DNA of 64,000 nt from Sphingomonas sp. S-NIH.Pt15_0812 (GTDB lineage Bacteria > Pseudomonadota > Alphaproteobacteria > Sphingomonadales > Sphingomonadaceae). A program made the position numbers and the translations under genes. Below the pieces are notes generated by a model. The model was given only the letters and a program-made list of their open reading frames with translations. It was not told where the DNA came from and did not search any database. Position 1 is the first letter of the stretch; each line of letters opens with the position of its first letter. Below are positions 33,901 through 44,505 of the stretch, piece after piece. The stretch lies in the NCBI RefSeq assembly GCF_003951315.1, contig NZ_QLJH01000003.1, forward strand, positions 124,001-188,000, in the 5' to 3' direction.

Positions 33901-34374
33901 TCAGCCGAACACCCATTGGCGATTGAGGAAGAAGGTGGCGAGCGGCGTCACCGTCGCCGCCGGGATCAGCGCGACCCAGGGCGGCTGGTGCAGCAGCGCG
34001 GTCGCGATCCAGGTGAACAGGGCGTTGAGCACGAAGCCGAAGCTCTGCACCACCAGGAACTTCATGTGGAGCCGGGCGCCCTGCCCGCCCGCCGCATGCC
34101 CGCGAAAGCTCCAGCCGCTGTGCAGGAAGAAGCCGCAGATCACCGCCACCAGGAAGGCCGGCGGCACCGCCAGCACCGCCCAGGCGCGCGGCAACACCCA
34201 ATAGGTCAGCGGCAGATAGACGGCGGAATAGATCAGCGTCGACAGCCCGCCCGCGATGCCGAAGCGGACCAGCTGGCTCAGCAGCCCGCTTCGCCGCCAA
34301 TGATCGATATGCGACGAAAGCGCCAAGACCGTCCGACCCTTTGATGAAGCGTTGCGCTTTAGGTCGCCGGGCAC
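33901..34374 (-). CDS. GtrA-family membrane protein (polyprenyl-linked sugar flippase)
   Basis: The 157-residue protein has four hydrophobic helices: FGIAGGLSTLIYSAVYLPLT, AVPPAFLVAVICGFFLHSGW, FLVVQSFGFVLNALFTWIAT and ALIPAATVTPLATFFLNRQW, ending WVFG. The LVRFGIAGG start and the NRxWVF end mark GtrA. It is thought to flip glycosyl-lipid across the inner membrane. Its neighbours, the GT2 and the methyltransferase, fit a surface-glycan modification group. Confidence 0.85.
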   Translation of the reverse strand: MPGDLKRNASSKGRTVLALSSHIDHWRRSGLLSQLVRFGIAGGLSTLIYSAVYLPLTYWVLPRAWAVLAVPPAFLVAVICGFFLHSGWSFRGHAAGGQGARLHMKFLVVQSFGFVLNALFTWIATALLHQPPWVALIPAATVTPLATFFLNRQWVFG

Positions 34375-34398
34375 CGCTCCGCAATGCCCGTGCCCGCC

Positions 34399-35925
34399 TC
34401 AGCGCTCGCGCGTGGCGGCGAACTTCACCTTGGGATAGCGGTCGGCGACATAGCCGACCTCCCAGGACGACTTGGCCAGGAACACCGGATTGCCGTCGCG
34501 ATCCTTGGCCATGGCGGCGCGGTTGAGGTCGGTGAAGGCCTTCAGCTCGGCCGGATCGCTCGCGCTCACCCAGCGCGCGGTATCGAACGGCGCCGGCTCC
34601 AGCCCGGCGGCGACCTTGTACTCCGCCTCCAGCCGCGACAGCAGCACTTCGAGCTGGAGCTGCCCGACCACGCCGATGATCCAGTTCGAGCCGATCTCCG
34701 GATAGAAGACTTGGGTCACCCCCTCCTCGGCCATGTCGTCCAGCGCCTTGCGCAGCTGCTTGGTCTTGGTCGGGTCCTTCAGCGCGACGCGGCGCAGGAT
34801 CTCGGGCGCGAAATTGGGCAGGCCGGTGAAGCGCACGTCCGCCCGCTCCGACAAGGTATCGCCGACCCGCAGCGTGCCATGGTTGGGGATGCCGATGATG
34901 TCGCCCGGATAGGCCTCGTCGGCGATCTCGCGGTCCTGCGCGAAGAACAGGATCGGCGAATGCACCGCGATCGGCTTGCCATGGCCGGTCGGCGTCAGCT
35001 TCATGCCGCGCTTGAACGTGCCCGAACACAGCCGCATGAAGGCGATGCGGTCGCGGTGATTGGGGTCCATATTGGCCTGGACCTTGAAGACGAAGCCGGT
35101 GACCTCCGGATTCTCGGGCGCGACGGGGGCGGGCTCGGCCGGCTGCGGGCGCGGCGGCGGGGCGAATTTCGCCAGGGCGCCGATCAGCTCCGCGACGCCG
35201 AAATCCTTGAGCGCCGATCCGAAATAGACCGGCGTCAGGTCGCCGTTGCGATAGGCCTCCGCATCGAACTCGGCATAGCCGGCCTGGGCCAGCTCGATCT
35301 CCTCGACCCAGCGGTCGGCCAGCTTCGGCGCGTCCTCCACCTTGCCCTGGAAATTGCGGCTGTCGCCCTCGGGCCGGCTGATCCGGTTGCTTTGCAGGTC
35401 GAGGATCCCCTCGAACTCGCCGCCCATGCCGACCGGCCAGCTCATCGGGCAGACGTCGAGCGCCAGCATGTCGGCGATCTCGTCGAGCAGCTCGAACACT
35501 GGACGACCCTCGCGATCGACCTTGTTGACGAAGGTGATGATCGGCACCGAGCGCAGCCGGCACACCTCGAACAGCTTGCGGGTCTGCGGCTCGATGCCCT
35601 TGGCCGCGTCGATCACCATCACCGCCGAATCGACCGCGGTCAGCGTGCGATAGGTATCCTCCGAGAAGTCCTCGTGGCCCGGCGTGTCGAGCAGGTTGAA
35701 GGTGATGCCGTCGCGCTCGAACGTCATGACCGAGGAGGTGACGGAGATGCCGCGCTGCTGCTCGATCTTCATCCAGTCCGACCGGGCGCGGCGGTTCTGG
35801 CCGCGCGCCTTGACCTCGCCCGCCAGATGGATCGCGCCGCCGACATAGAGCAGCTTCTCGGTCAGCGTCGTCTTGCCGGCGTCGGGGTGGGAGATGATCG
35901 CGAAGGTGCGGCGGGGGGAGGTCAC
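34399..35925 (-). CDS. prfC: Peptide chain release factor 3
   Basis: A 508-residue translational GTPase with G1 SHPDAGKTTLTEKLL, switch II DTPGHEDFSEDTYRTL and G4 NKVDREGRP. Domain II and the RF3 C-terminal domain follow, ending in GYVADRYPKVKFAATRER. RF3 recycles RF1/RF2 from the ribosome after termination. Length (usual about 525) and motif set distinguish it from EF-G and LepA. It is monocistronic here. Confidence 0.95.
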   Translation of the reverse strand: MTSPRRTFAIISHPDAGKTTLTEKLLYVGGAIHLAGEVKARGQNRRARSDWMKIEQQRGISVTSSVMTFERDGITFNLLDTPGHEDFSEDTYRTLTAVDSAVMVIDAAKGIEPQTRKLFEVCRLRSVPIITFVNKVDREGRPVFELLDEIADMLALDVCPMSWPVGMGGEFEGILDLQSNRISRPEGDSRNFQGKVEDAPKLADRWVEEIELAQAGYAEFDAEAYRNGDLTPVYFGSALKDFGVAELIGALAKFAPPPRPQPAEPAPVAPENPEVTGFVFKVQANMDPNHRDRIAFMRLCSGTFKRGMKLTPTGHGKPIAVHSPILFFAQDREIADEAYPGDIIGIPNHGTLRVGDTLSERADVRFTGLPNFAPEILRRVALKDPTKTKQLRKALDDMAEEGVTQVFYPEIGSNWIIGVVGQLQLEVLLSRLEAEYKVAAGLEPAPFDTARWVSASDPAELKAFTDLNRAAMAKDRDGNPVFLAKSSWEVGYVADRYPKVKFAATRER

Positions 35926-36083
35926 GGGCGGGCAATCCGGGTTGGCGGCGGCGCGCCTCTCGGACGGGCGGCGCGCGGCGGGTACGACAAGGGGCCGTCG
36001 CGCGCGCGACGGCGCGGAGGCATGGGCCCTTTACGGTGTTTCCGTGTCGCGCGCCATGGATATTGGAATGCCCGCGAAGCCGC

Positions 36084-36959
36084 TCAGCCTTCCAGCGTGA
36101 CGTGCATGGCGATCGTCTTGCTCGCCCCGCCGGCGACCGGGAACACCCCAGGCTTGTCGCGATATTCGCCGGTGAAGCCGACCGGATCGGCGATGCCGTG
36201 CCACGGCTCGACACAGACGAACGCCGCGCCGGGCTTGGTCCAGATGCCGAGCTTGTCGGTGTCGGGAAAATCGATGCGCAGGCGCGGTCCCGTCTCCGCG
36301 CCATAATGGACCGAGCGCGACTCGACCGGGTCCCAGACCAGGGCATCGTCAACGAACAGCGCATCGGCGAGAGGCAGCGTCCGGCCCTCCAGCGGGCTGT
36401 CACGCGTCTCGGCGGCGATCAGGCCATCGGGCGTGATCTCACGCAGCCGGGCCGGTTCGTCCGCCGCGAAGACGATGCGATGGTCGGCGCGATCCTCGCC
36501 GTACGGCAGGGGCCAGGCGAAGGCGGGATGGAAGCCGAACTGCGCCAGCAATGCGGTGTCCGCCGGATTGGTGATCCGCGCCTCGATCGCCAGCGTCGCG
36601 GCCGCGAGGCGGAAGGTGATGTCGAGGCGGAAGGCATAGGGATAGGCGGCGCGCGTCGCCGCCGTGTCGGTCAGGGTGAAGGTCGCATGATCCTCGCCCT
36701 GCGCGCTGACCGTGAAGGCCATGTCGCGGGCGAAGCCGTGCTTGGGCATCGGATGGGTCATGCCGTCGACGCGGATCACGCCGCCATTGGTCACGCCGAT
36801 CGCCGGGAACAGGATGGGCGCGTGGCGCGGCCAATAGGCCGGGTCCGCATCGGTCATCAGCTCGCGGCCGTCCGCGTCGCGCAGATGGGTCAGCTCCGCG
36901 CCGAACGGGTTGATCGCGGCGCTCAGGCCTGCGGATCGCAGCCAGACGAGATCGGTCAT
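36084..36959 (-). CDS. Aldose 1-epimerase family protein (LacX/GalM-like)
   Basis: The 291-residue beta-sandwich protein has the signature PRHAPILFPAIGVTNGGVI then PMPKHGFARD, with the catalytic-type His in the HGFARD context. FGFHPAFAWPLPYGE supplies the second His and a late CVEPWHGIADP the acidic residue. It belongs to the short LacX-like subgroup that interconverts anomers or binds sugars non-specifically. No operon partner is adjacent. Confidence 0.85.
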   Translation of the reverse strand: MTDLVWLRSAGLSAAINPFGAELTHLRDADGRELMTDADPAYWPRHAPILFPAIGVTNGGVIRVDGMTHPMPKHGFARDMAFTVSAQGEDHATFTLTDTAATRAAYPYAFRLDITFRLAAATLAIEARITNPADTALLAQFGFHPAFAWPLPYGEDRADHRIVFAADEPARLREITPDGLIAAETRDSPLEGRTLPLADALFVDDALVWDPVESRSVHYGAETGPRLRIDFPDTDKLGIWTKPGAAFVCVEPWHGIADPVGFTGEYRDKPGVFPVAGGASKTIAMHVTLEG

Positions 36960-37083
36960 CGCTTCCCTCCTATGATGTCTTTACATTCCGCCGCTCCCTT
37001 CCACTCCCGGCAACGGCCGGGGTCCAGCTGGGGGACGATCGTGATGGAGCGTGTCGCTCCGTTACTATTACCGCTCCAACCGG

Positions 37084-37103
37084 ACCCCGGCGCTCGCCGG
37101 GGT
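37084..37103. repeat. GC-rich hairpin common to the intergenic region after pheT
   Basis: ACCCCGGC and GCCGGGGT pair perfectly around GCTC, between the end of pheT (37133, minus strand) and the epimerase gene. As I recall, ACCCCGGC...GCCGGGGT hairpins are repeated many times in sphingomonad genomes, so it may be a dispersed repeat as well as a terminator for pheT. Confidence 0.5.
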
Positions 37104-37132
37104 GGCGGTAGGGGTGCGTTGCAAACGCCCCC

Positions 37133-39484
37133 TCACCCGCGCAGTTGCGCGCCCTGCTTGGCCGCCGCCGCGACGACCTTGTCGGCCACCGCCTTCAGAT
37201 CGGCATCGGTGAAGCTCTTCTCGCCCGGCTGGAGCACGACCTCCACCGCCACCGATTTCTCGGCCCCGCGCTCGAACACATCGAACACGCGCGCCGCCAC
37301 GATCGACGCCTTGTCCGCGCCCCGCACCGCCCGCACCAGCGCATCGGCCGACAGCGCCGGCGGCACCAGGAAGGCGAAGTCGCGCTTCACCGCCTGGAGC
37401 GCGGGCGGCGCATAGGCCGGCCGCATGAAGCCGCTGCCGCGCTTGGGCGGCACCGCGTCGAGATACAGCTCCACCGCCGCCACCGCGCCGTCCAGGTCGA
37501 ACGTCTTGAGGAGCGCGGGATGCAGCATCCCGAACCGCGCCAGCACCGTCTTCGGTCCCAGTCGCAGCGTACCCGACTGGCCGGGGTGGAAGGCCTCGCC
37601 CGCCTCGCCCATCACCTGGAGATTGTCGACCGGCGCACCGGCCGCCGCCAGCAGCGCCAGCGCCTCCGCCTTGGCGTCATAGGCGTCGAACGCCGCCGCC
37701 TTGCCCTGCCGCCAGCCGCGCGGGGCGCGCTCGCCCGCCAGCACCAGGCCCAGCGTCGCGCGCTCGCCCTCCGCCAGATAGCGGCGGCCGATCTCGAACA
37801 GCCGCACGCTGCCCGCGCCGCGCCGCAGGTTGCGCTCCGCCGCCGACAGGATGCCCGGCAGCAGCGAGGGGCGCATCACCTTCAGCTCCTCGCTGATCGG
37901 ATTGGCGAGCGTGAACGCCCCGCCGCCAAAGGCGGTCGCCTGCCGCTCGGACAGGAAGCTCCACGTCACCGCCTCGTCCAGCCCGCGCGCGGCGGCGGCG
38001 CGGCGGACGCGGCGCTCCACCTTCTGCTCGGCCGTGGCGGTCGGCCGGGCGACGCCGGGGACGCGCGGCAGCGGCACGGGGGCGACCTTGTCGATCCCCT
38101 CGATGCGGATCACCTCCTCGACCAGGTCGGCAGTGCCGTCGATGTCGCGCCGCCAGGTGGGCGGCGTCACCTGCCAGTCGTCGCCGACCGTGAAACCGAG
38201 CGATTCGAGGATCGCACGCTGCCGCTCCGCCGGCACCGCCAGCCCGCCCAGCGTCTCGGTCCGGGCCGGATCATAGGCGTAAGTGCGCGTGCCGAGCGGG
38301 GCCTCGCCCGCGCGGGTCACGCCGCTCGCGGCGCCGCCGCAATATTCCAGCACCAGGAAGGTGGCGATGGCGAGCCCGTCGTCCAGGAAGGCCGGGTCGA
38401 CGCCACGCTCGAACCGCTGGCGCGCGTCGCTGGTCAGGGCCAGCGCCTGCCCCGTCCGGGCGATCGCCTCGGGCGTGAAATAGGCGCATTCGATGACGAC
38501 GTCGGTGGTCGTCTCCGACACGCCCGAATGCGCGCCGCCCATGATGCCGCCGATATCGTGCACCGCCGCATCGTCGGCGATCACGGTCATGCCCTCGGAC
38601 AGCGTATAGGTCCGGCCGTTCAGCGCCTCGACGGTCTCGCCCGCCCTTGCCTGTCGCGCGACCAGTCCGCCCGACAGCTTGGCCTTGTCATAGACGTGCA
38701 AGGGGCGGCCAAGATCGACCGTCATGTAATTGGTGATGTCGACCAAAGCCGAGATCGGCTTCTGCCCGATCGCGGTCAGGCGGCGGCGCATCCATTCGGG
38801 CGCCTCGCCATTGGTCAGGCCCGACACGCCCTGCGCGAAGAAGGCGGGGCAGCCCGCCGCATCCTCGATCCGCACGTCCGGCCCCGGCCCCTCGCCCGTC
38901 ACCACCGGCACGGTCGGCGGGATCAGCATGCCCAGCCCGGCCGCCGCCAGATCGCGCGCGATGCCATGGACGCCCATGCAATCCTGGCGGTTGGGCGTCA
39001 CCGACACCTCGATCACCGGATCGCCCAGCCCCGCATAATCGGCGAAGGCGGTGCCGATCGGCGCGTCCTGGGGCAGTTCGATGATGCCGTCATGATCCTC
39101 GCCCAGCTCCAGTTCGCGGGTCGAGCACATCATGCCGTTCGATTCGACGCCGCGGATCGCCGCGACCTTCAGCACCATGCCGTTGGCGGGCACCGCCGCC
39201 CCCGGCCGGCCGAACACGCCGACCAGGCCCGCGCGCGCGTTGGGCGCGCCGCACACGACCTGGAGCGGACCCTCGCCCGCATCGACCGACAGCACCTGCA
39301 GCTTGTCCGCCTGCGGATGCCGCTCGGCGGTCAGCACGCGGGCGACGGTGAAGCCCCGCAGCTTGGCGGCCGGGTCGGTCACGCCCTCTACCTCCAACCC
39401 GATTCGGGTCAGCGCCTCCAGGATCGTGTCGAGATCGGCGTCGGTCGACAAATGGCTCTTCAGCCAGGACAAAGTGAACTTCAT
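37133..39484 (-). CDS. pheT: Phenylalanyl-tRNA synthetase beta subunit
   Basis: The 783-residue protein begins [20 protein letters not shown]. It has the N-terminal EMAP/OB tRNA-binding domain ([20 protein letters not shown]), the B3/B4 editing domain ([20 protein letters not shown]), the catalytic-like core and the C-terminal ferredoxin-like anticodon-binding domain ([18 protein letters not shown]). It pairs with PheS as an alpha2-beta2 enzyme charging tRNA-Phe. The ATG overlaps the pheS stop (ATGA). Longer upstream frame is an artefact over pheS. Confidence 0.95.
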   Translation of the reverse strand: MKFTLSWLKSHLSTDADLDTILEALTRIGLEVEGVTDPAAKLRGFTVARVLTAERHPQADKLQVLSVDAGEGPLQVVCGAPNARAGLVGVFGRPGAAVPANGMVLKVAAIRGVESNGMMCSTRELELGEDHDGIIELPQDAPIGTAFADYAGLGDPVIEVSVTPNRQDCMGVHGIARDLAAAGLGMLIPPTVPVVTGEGPGPDVRIEDAAGCPAFFAQGVSGLTNGEAPEWMRRRLTAIGQKPISALVDITNYMTVDLGRPLHVYDKAKLSGGLVARQARAGETVEALNGRTYTLSEGMTVIADDAAVHDIGGIMGGAHSGVSETTTDVVIECAYFTPEAIARTGQALALTSDARQRFERGVDPAFLDDGLAIATFLVLEYCGGAASGVTRAGEAPLGTRTYAYDPARTETLGGLAVPAERQRAILESLGFTVGDDWQVTPPTWRRDIDGTADLVEEVIRIEGIDKVAPVPLPRVPGVARPTATAEQKVERRVRRAAAARGLDEAVTWSFLSERQATAFGGGAFTLANPISEELKVMRPSLLPGILSAAERNLRRGAGSVRLFEIGRRYLAEGERATLGLVLAGERAPRGWRQGKAAAFDAYDAKAEALALLAAAGAPVDNLQVMGEAGEAFHPGQSGTLRLGPKTVLARFGMLHPALLKTFDLDGAVAAVELYLDAVPPKRGSGFMRPAYAPPALQAVKRDFAFLVPPALSADALVRAVRGADKASIVAARVFDVFERGAEKSVAVEVVLQPGEKSFTDADLKAVADKVVAAAAKQGAQLRG

Positions 39485-40575
39485 GCGCCGACTCCTCCCG
39501 ACAAAGTGGGCACGTCCAGGCTCGCGAACCCATAATGCTTCAACCAGCGGATATCGCCGTCGAAGAAGGCGCGCAGATCGTCCATGCCATATTTCAGCAT
39601 GGCGAGGCGATCGATGCCGCAACCGAAGGCGAAGCCCTGCCACTCGTTCGGGTCCAGCCCGCACGCCGCGATCACCTTGGGGTGGACCATGCCGCTGCCC
39701 AGCACCTCCATCCAGCCGCCACCAGACCCGCCGATCACGCGCTTGCCCTTCTCGATCGTATAGCCGACATCGACCTCGGCCGAGGGTTCGGTGAAGGGGA
39801 AATAGCTGGGACGCAGGCGCAGGACGATATCGTCGCGCTCGAAGAACGCCTTCAGGAACGTCTCCAGCGTCCATTTCAGATGCGCCAGCGTGATGCCCTT
39901 GTCGATCACCAGCCCCTCGACCTGGTGGAACATCGGCGTGTGCGTGGCATCGGAGTCGGAGCGATAGGTGCGACCCGGCGCGATGATGCGGATCGGCGGC
40001 TGCTGGCCCATCATGGTGCGGATCTGGACGGGCGAGGTGTGGGTGCGCAGCACGCGCTTCACCAGCGCCTCGTCCCCGCCCGGCTCGACCCCCGCCAGGT
40101 AGAAGGTGTCGTGCATCGCGCGTGCCGGATGCGTCTCGGGGATGTTGAGCGCGGAGAAATTATGCCAATCCGTCTCGACCTCCGGCCCGGTGGCGACCGC
40201 GAAGCCCAGATCGGCGAAGATCTCGGCCAGCTCGTCCATCACCTGGCTGACCGGATGGATGGTGCCCGCCGGCACCGCGTCGACCGGCAGCGTCAGGTCG
40301 ATCGTCTCGCTGGCCAGCCGCGCGTCGAGCGCCGCCTGCTCCAGCGCCGCCTTGCGCGCCGCGATCGCATTCGTCACCGCCTCGCGCAGGCCCTGGATCG
40401 CGGGGCCCTGCACCTGGCGTTCGTCGGGGCTCATGCCGCCCAGCGTCTTGAGCAGCTGCGTGATCCGGCCCTGCTTGCCCAGTGCCTCCACGCGCACGGC
40501 GTCCAGCGCCTCCAGCCCCTCGGCCTCCGCCACGGCGGCGAGCAGTCGGTCGCGCATCTGATCGAGATCGGTCAT
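39481..40575 (-). CDS. pheS: Phenylalanyl-tRNA synthetase alpha subunit
   Basis: The 364-residue protein has the N-terminal coiled-coil and the class II core. Motif 2 and the Phe-binding segment are visible in [31 protein letters not shown] and the C-terminal motif 3 region [13 protein letters not shown]. Adjacent to pheT and the rplT-rpmI pair, the common alphaproteobacterial order. Length is normal. Confidence 0.96.
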   Translation of the reverse strand: MTDLDQMRDRLLAAVAEAEGLEALDAVRVEALGKQGRITQLLKTLGGMSPDERQVQGPAIQGLREAVTNAIAARKAALEQAALDARLASETIDLTLPVDAVPAGTIHPVSQVMDELAEIFADLGFAVATGPEVETDWHNFSALNIPETHPARAMHDTFYLAGVEPGGDEALVKRVLRTHTSPVQIRTMMGQQPPIRIIAPGRTYRSDSDATHTPMFHQVEGLVIDKGITLAHLKWTLETFLKAFFERDDIVLRLRPSYFPFTEPSAEVDVGYTIEKGKRVIGGSGGGWMEVLGSGMVHPKVIAACGLDPNEWQGFAFGCGIDRLAMLKYGMDDLRAFFDGDIRWLKHYGFASLDVPTLSGGVGA

Positions 40576-40681
40576 TCGTTCCTCATCGTCCCGTCGGCGA
40601 CGGCTTGCCTAGCGCCGATAACGAAAAGGGCGCGGATGGCATAGCCACCCGCGCCCCTGTTTCACCTCGCGTCAGGCCGGT

Positions 40682-41047
40682 TTACGCGGCCTGCGGGAGA
40701 GCCGCCTTCGCCTGCGCGATGATGGCCGAAAAGGCCTCACCCTCGTGCATGGCGATATCGGCCAGGACCTTCCGGTCCAGTTCGATGCCCGCCAGCTTCA
40801 GGCCGTGCATGAACTGCGAATAGGTCAGGCCCTCGGCGCGGACGCCGGCGTTGATGCGCTGGATCCACAGACCCCGGAAGGTCCGCTTCTTCACCTTGCG
40901 GTCGCGATAGGCGTACTGGCCGGCCTTCTCGACCGCCTGGCGCGCGATGCGGATCGTGTTCTTGCGACGGCCATAATAGCCCTTCGCCTGATCCAAAATC
41001 CGCTTGTGCTTCGCCTTGGTGGTTACGCCACGCTTCACTCGTGCCAT
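40682..41047 (-). CDS. rplT: 50S ribosomal protein L20
   Basis: The 121-residue basic protein starts [20 protein letters not shown] and has the typical [20 protein letters not shown] and [20 protein letters not shown] segments. L20 binds 23S rRNA early in assembly and often controls its own operon. It lies 13 bases after rpmI. Confidence 0.97.
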   Translation of the reverse strand: MARVKRGVTTKAKHKRILDQAKGYYGRRKNTIRIARQAVEKAGQYAYRDRKVKKRTFRGLWIQRINAGVRAEGLTYSQFMHGLKLAGIELDRKVLADIAMHEGEAFSAIIAQAKAALPQAA

Positions 41048-41060
41048 GTCTCAGCGCTCC

Positions 41061-41264
41061 TCAGTTCAGGCCGTACGGCGCCCAGGCCTTCACCGTCGCG
41101 GTGTCGGCCTTCGACAGCACCTTGGTGCGGCGGTTCTGGCGGATGTACTTGGCATTGTGGCTCATCAGGCGGTGGCGCTTGCCAGCGACACCATGCTTGA
41201 GGAGGCCGGTGGCCGTGAGCTTGAAGCGCTTCTTCACGCCGCTCTTGGTCTTGAGCTTGGGCAT
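41061..41264 (-). CDS. rpmI: 50S ribosomal protein L35
   Basis: The 67-residue protein reads MPKLKTKSGVKKRFKLTATG, then LLKHGVAGKRHRLMSHNAKY: canonical L35. It is the first gene of rpmI-rplT-pheS-pheT. infC, found upstream in many bacteria, is not here; the divergent gene at 41388 starts 124 bases away, so the operon promoter must lie in that short gap. Confidence 0.97.
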   Translation of the reverse strand: MPKLKTKSGVKKRFKLTATGLLKHGVAGKRHRLMSHNAKYIRQNRRTKVLSKADTATVKAWAPYGLN

Positions 41265-41387
41265 TTTGGTCCTTTCGCATAGAGCAAGACTTAAGACAGC
41301 CGCGGCAGCCCCGATGGCCGGGCCCTCCTGTAGCGCCTCGCTCGGGAAGCGGGCCCCTTAGCCCCCCCCCATGCGGAATGCAACCAT

Positions 41388-43511
41388 ATGAACGATGCGG
41401 AACCGAAACGGCCCCGAAAGCGTCGGGACGCGATGGATCAGGCCGCGCCCAGCCCCGACGTGCCACTCGTGGAGACGCAGCGGCGACGCCGCCGCATCCT
41501 GCGCAACACGCTGATCGCGGTGGCGGCGGTGATCTTCGGCATCTGGCTGCTGCTGTTCGTCACCAAGGGCCGGTTCCTCCGCCATCCCTTCGAACGCTTC
41601 GTCGCCGGCCAGACGCATCGCGCCGTGAAGGTCGATGGCGACTTCCAGCTCTATTTCGCGCCCTTCCGAATCAAGCTCTATGCCGAGCGCTTCACCCTCG
41701 CCAATCCGGCCTGGGCGACGCGGCCCAACCTGTTCCAGGCCGACCGGATCGACGCGCGCATCGCGCCCTTGTCGCTGCTGTTCGGCAAACGCCGCCTGTA
41801 CAGCCTCGACCTGGCGAACGGTGCCGCCGATCTGGAGTGGAACGCCGCGCACACCACCAATAGCTGGACGTTCAGCGACCAGAAGGGCGGCAAGCCGCTG
41901 GAATTCCCGCGCATCGACACCGCCACCGTCACCGGCACGACCGTACGCTATCGCGATCCGCGGATGCGGCTGCTCGCCGACCTGTCGCTCGACGACATCC
42001 GATCGAACGATGCGCGGATCGGCCGCGCGGTCGGCGTGACCGGCAAGGGCGTGATCCGCGACACCCCCTTCCGCCTGGCGGGTCGGTTGCTGTCGCCCGA
42101 TGCCACCGCCAATCGCGGGAAGAACCAGCTCGTCGCGCGGATGTGGGCGGTGCATAACGTGATCGACGTGTCGGGCACCCTGCCCTCGATCGCCGATATC
42201 GAGAACGTTCCGCTTCAGACCCGCGCCAGCGGGCGCAACCTGCGCGAGCTGCTGGGCATCATCGGCGTCTATATCCCGCAGACGCGCCGCTATCGCCTTC
42301 ATGCGCAACTGGTGAAGAGCGGCGACGAATATCGTTTCACGCGCATGGCCGGCCGTTTCGGCGACAGCGACATCAGCGGCCGCTTCACGGTGACGCAAAG
42401 CGTGCCCAAGGTGCATATCGGCGCGGAACTGCGCACCCGCAGCCTCGACATCGTCGATGTCGCGCCCTTCATCGGCTACAATCCCGATATCGTCGCGACC
42501 AGGGGCGCGGTCGCCGCCGCCGCCGCGACCGGCGCGGCGCCGGCGCGACTGCTGCCCGATGCGCCGCTCGACGTGGCGGCGATGCGCGCCTTCAACGCCG
42601 ATGCGCATTGGACGGTCGGCATGGTGAAGTCGCGGCGCATCCCGATCGCCGACATCGACCTGACCGTGAAGCTGAAGGATTCGGTGCTGACGCTGTCGCC
42701 GCTGACCATGGCGCTGTCGCGCGGCAACGTCGCCTCGGATGTGCGGATCGACACCAATGCCCGGCCGGCCGATGCGACCTATGACATCCGCCTCGCCCCG
42801 ACGCCGCTCGGCAAGCTGCTGGCCGGCTGGGGCGTGATCGAGTCCGGGACCAGCGGCACGCTGAAGGGCCGGATCGAACTGCGCGGGCGCGGCGACACCA
42901 TCCATGATTCGCTGGCCACCGCGCATGGCCGGATGGCGTTCATCATCCCGCAGGGCACGCTGTGGACGCGCAACGTCCAGCTTGCCGAACTCGACCTCGG
43001 CACCTTCGTGCAGAAGATGTTCGAGGACAAGCTGAAGAAGCCGGTCGAAATCAATTGCGGCCTGGTCGCCTTCACCGTGCGTAACGGCATCGCCGCCGCC
43101 GATCCGATTCTGATCGACACGAGCAAGAACGTCATCACCGGCAAGGGCGGCTTCAGCTTCAAGACCGAGGCGGTCGACCTCGCCTTCCGCGCCGACGGCA
43201 AGAAGTTCAGCCTGTTCTCCGGCCAGTCGCCGGTCGGCATCCGCGGCTATTTCGCGCAGCCCGCGCTCCAGGTGATCTCGCCGCAACTGCTCGGCCGGGC
43301 GGGCGCGGGACTGGGCCTGGCGCTGCTGGCGACGCCGCCGGCCGCGATCCTGGCGTTCGTCGATATCGGCGATGCCAAGTCCGCCGCCTGCGGCCCGGTA
43401 CTGTCGGGCGCGACCGCCTCGGCGCAGCGCACCGCCAAGGGCCAGCCGCGCGATGATCTCAGCAACCAACCCGCCAAGTCGCAGCGCAAGAAGTTTCTGG
43501 GAATCTTCTAA
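41388..43511 (+). CDS. AsmA-family inner-membrane-anchored protein
   Basis: The 707-residue protein has a basic cytoplasmic start, one transmembrane helix (ILRNTLIAVAAVIFGIWLLL) and a long periplasmic part. The AsmA N-terminal pattern is seen in DGDFQLYFAPFRIKLYAERF, as is the C-terminal AsmA_2-like repeat region (IHDSLATAHGRMAFIIPQGT). AsmA-like proteins are thought to move or balance lipids between membranes. The gene ends 9 bases before the convergent dapF-like stop. ATG 41388 is used; a later ATG at residue 16 is possible. Confidence 0.85.
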   Translation: MNDAEPKRPRKRRDAMDQAAPSPDVPLVETQRRRRRILRNTLIAVAAVIFGIWLLLFVTKGRFLRHPFERFVAGQTHRAVKVDGDFQLYFAPFRIKLYAERFTLANPAWATRPNLFQADRIDARIAPLSLLFGKRRLYSLDLANGAADLEWNAAHTTNSWTFSDQKGGKPLEFPRIDTATVTGTTVRYRDPRMRLLADLSLDDIRSNDARIGRAVGVTGKGVIRDTPFRLAGRLLSPDATANRGKNQLVARMWAVHNVIDVSGTLPSIADIENVPLQTRASGRNLRELLGIIGVYIPQTRRYRLHAQLVKSGDEYRFTRMAGRFGDSDISGRFTVTQSVPKVHIGAELRTRSLDIVDVAPFIGYNPDIVATRGAVAAAAATGAAPARLLPDAPLDVAAMRAFNADAHWTVGMVKSRRIPIADIDLTVKLKDSVLTLSPLTMALSRGNVASDVRIDTNARPADATYDIRLAPTPLGKLLAGWGVIESGTSGTLKGRIELRGRGDTIHDSLATAHGRMAFIIPQGTLWTRNVQLAELDLGTFVQKMFEDKLKKPVEINCGLVAFTVRNGIAAADPILIDTSKNVITGKGGFSFKTEAVDLAFRADGKKFSLFSGQSPVGIRGYFAQPALQVISPQLLGRAGAGLGLALLATPPAAILAFVDIGDAKSAACGPVLSGATASAQRTAKGQPRDDLSNQPAKSQRKKFLGIF

Positions 43512-43520
43512 CCGGCGGGA

Positions 43521-44462
43521 TCACCCCGCCGCCCGCGCCATCGCCACCACCTCGGCCCAGGCCGCGACCTCGGCGTCGAACCGCTTCGTCACCAGCAGAT
43601 CGCTGGCGACGCCGTCCGTCACCGTCACTTCACCGGCCCATTCGAATGTGGCGTTGCCCGACAGCGTCACCATCCCGTCCGCGCCCGCCACCGCGCGCAC
43701 CAGCCCGCCCCGGTTGAGCACCGTCACCGGCATGTCGAACGCCTTGCGACCGTTCAGGCAGGCGGCATAGGTCGACGCCGCCATCGCGCTGCCGCAACTG
43801 TCGGTCAGCCCGACCCCGCGTTCGAAGGTGCGAACGAAGAGCGCATCCGCCTTCACCGTCACGAAGCTGACATTGGCGCGGTTGGGCAGCCAGTCGGGCG
43901 CGGCCTCGCAGATCGTACCCACGCGCACCAGTTCGTCCTCGTCGATCGTGTCGACGAACGTCACCAGATGCGGATTGGGGATGGCCACCGCCGTGAAGCG
44001 ATGGTCGCCCAGCCCCGGCACCGGCGCATCGACGATCCGGTCCATGCCCGCCCGGAGCGGCCAGGCGGCCGCGTCGAGCGACACCGGCCCCGCCGTCTCG
44101 CGCACCGTATAGACGCCGGGCGCGACATCGGGATCGCGCGCGGCGGTCGCGACCGATCCGTTGAGCTGTACCCCCGCCGCATCCACGCCCAGCGCCTCGA
44201 ACCCCAGCCGGGCGACGCAGCGCAGGCCGTTGAGGCAGGTCTCCGCCTCCGACCCGTCGCTGTTGAACATGCGGAAGCCGATCGGCCGCGCCTCCGTGCC
44301 GTCCGGCATCAGCAGCAGGCCGTCGCCGCCGACCGGCCCGGCCCGGTCCGCCAGCGCGCGCGCCACCGCCGTCCATTCCGCATCGCCGAGCGTCAGCCCG
44401 CGTGCGTCGATCAGCGGAAAATCATTGCCCGAACCGTGGCATTTGATGAAGGCGAAGCGCAT
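43521..44462 (-). CDS. dapF: Diaminopimelate epimerase-like protein
   Basis: The 313-residue protein begins MRFAFIKCHGSGNDFPLIDA, the DapF N-terminus. The paired catalytic cysteines are C76 in EAETCLNGLRC and C223 in GLTDSCGSAMAAS. DapF converts LL- to meso-diaminopimelate for lysine and peptidoglycan. The first motif is normally CGNGxRC; here Gly is replaced by Leu, and the protein is about 40 residues longer than the usual 275. It may be a divergent or second DapF; which is the housekeeping copy cannot be told here. Confidence 0.75.
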   Translation of the reverse strand: MRFAFIKCHGSGNDFPLIDARGLTLGDAEWTAVARALADRAGPVGGDGLLLMPDGTEARPIGFRMFNSDGSEAETCLNGLRCVARLGFEALGVDAAGVQLNGSVATAARDPDVAPGVYTVRETAGPVSLDAAAWPLRAGMDRIVDAPVPGLGDHRFTAVAIPNPHLVTFVDTIDEDELVRVGTICEAAPDWLPNRANVSFVTVKADALFVRTFERGVGLTDSCGSAMAASTYAACLNGRKAFDMPVTVLNRGGLVRAVAGADGMVTLSGNATFEWAGEVTVTDGVASDLLVTKRFDAEVAAWAEVVAMARAAG

Positions 44463-44505
44463 GAGCCGGCGGTGATCCCCTGGGTCCGCCGGCCCGTCGC
44501 CCGCG

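Noticed and set aside
33503..36403. 966-codon minus-strand frame
   Set aside because: It spans parts of the methyltransferase, gtrA-like, prfC and epimerase genes in a wrong frame, giving Arg/Ala/Pro-rich low-quality protein.
40576..41387. Missing infC as a sign of rearrangement
   Set aside because: rpmI-rplT-pheS-pheT without adjacent infC is common in this bacterial group, so it is not treated as unusual.
41358..43469. 703-codon minus-strand frame
   Set aside because: Antisense shadow of the AsmA-family gene, with no motif and a composition typical of non-coding GC-rich frames.
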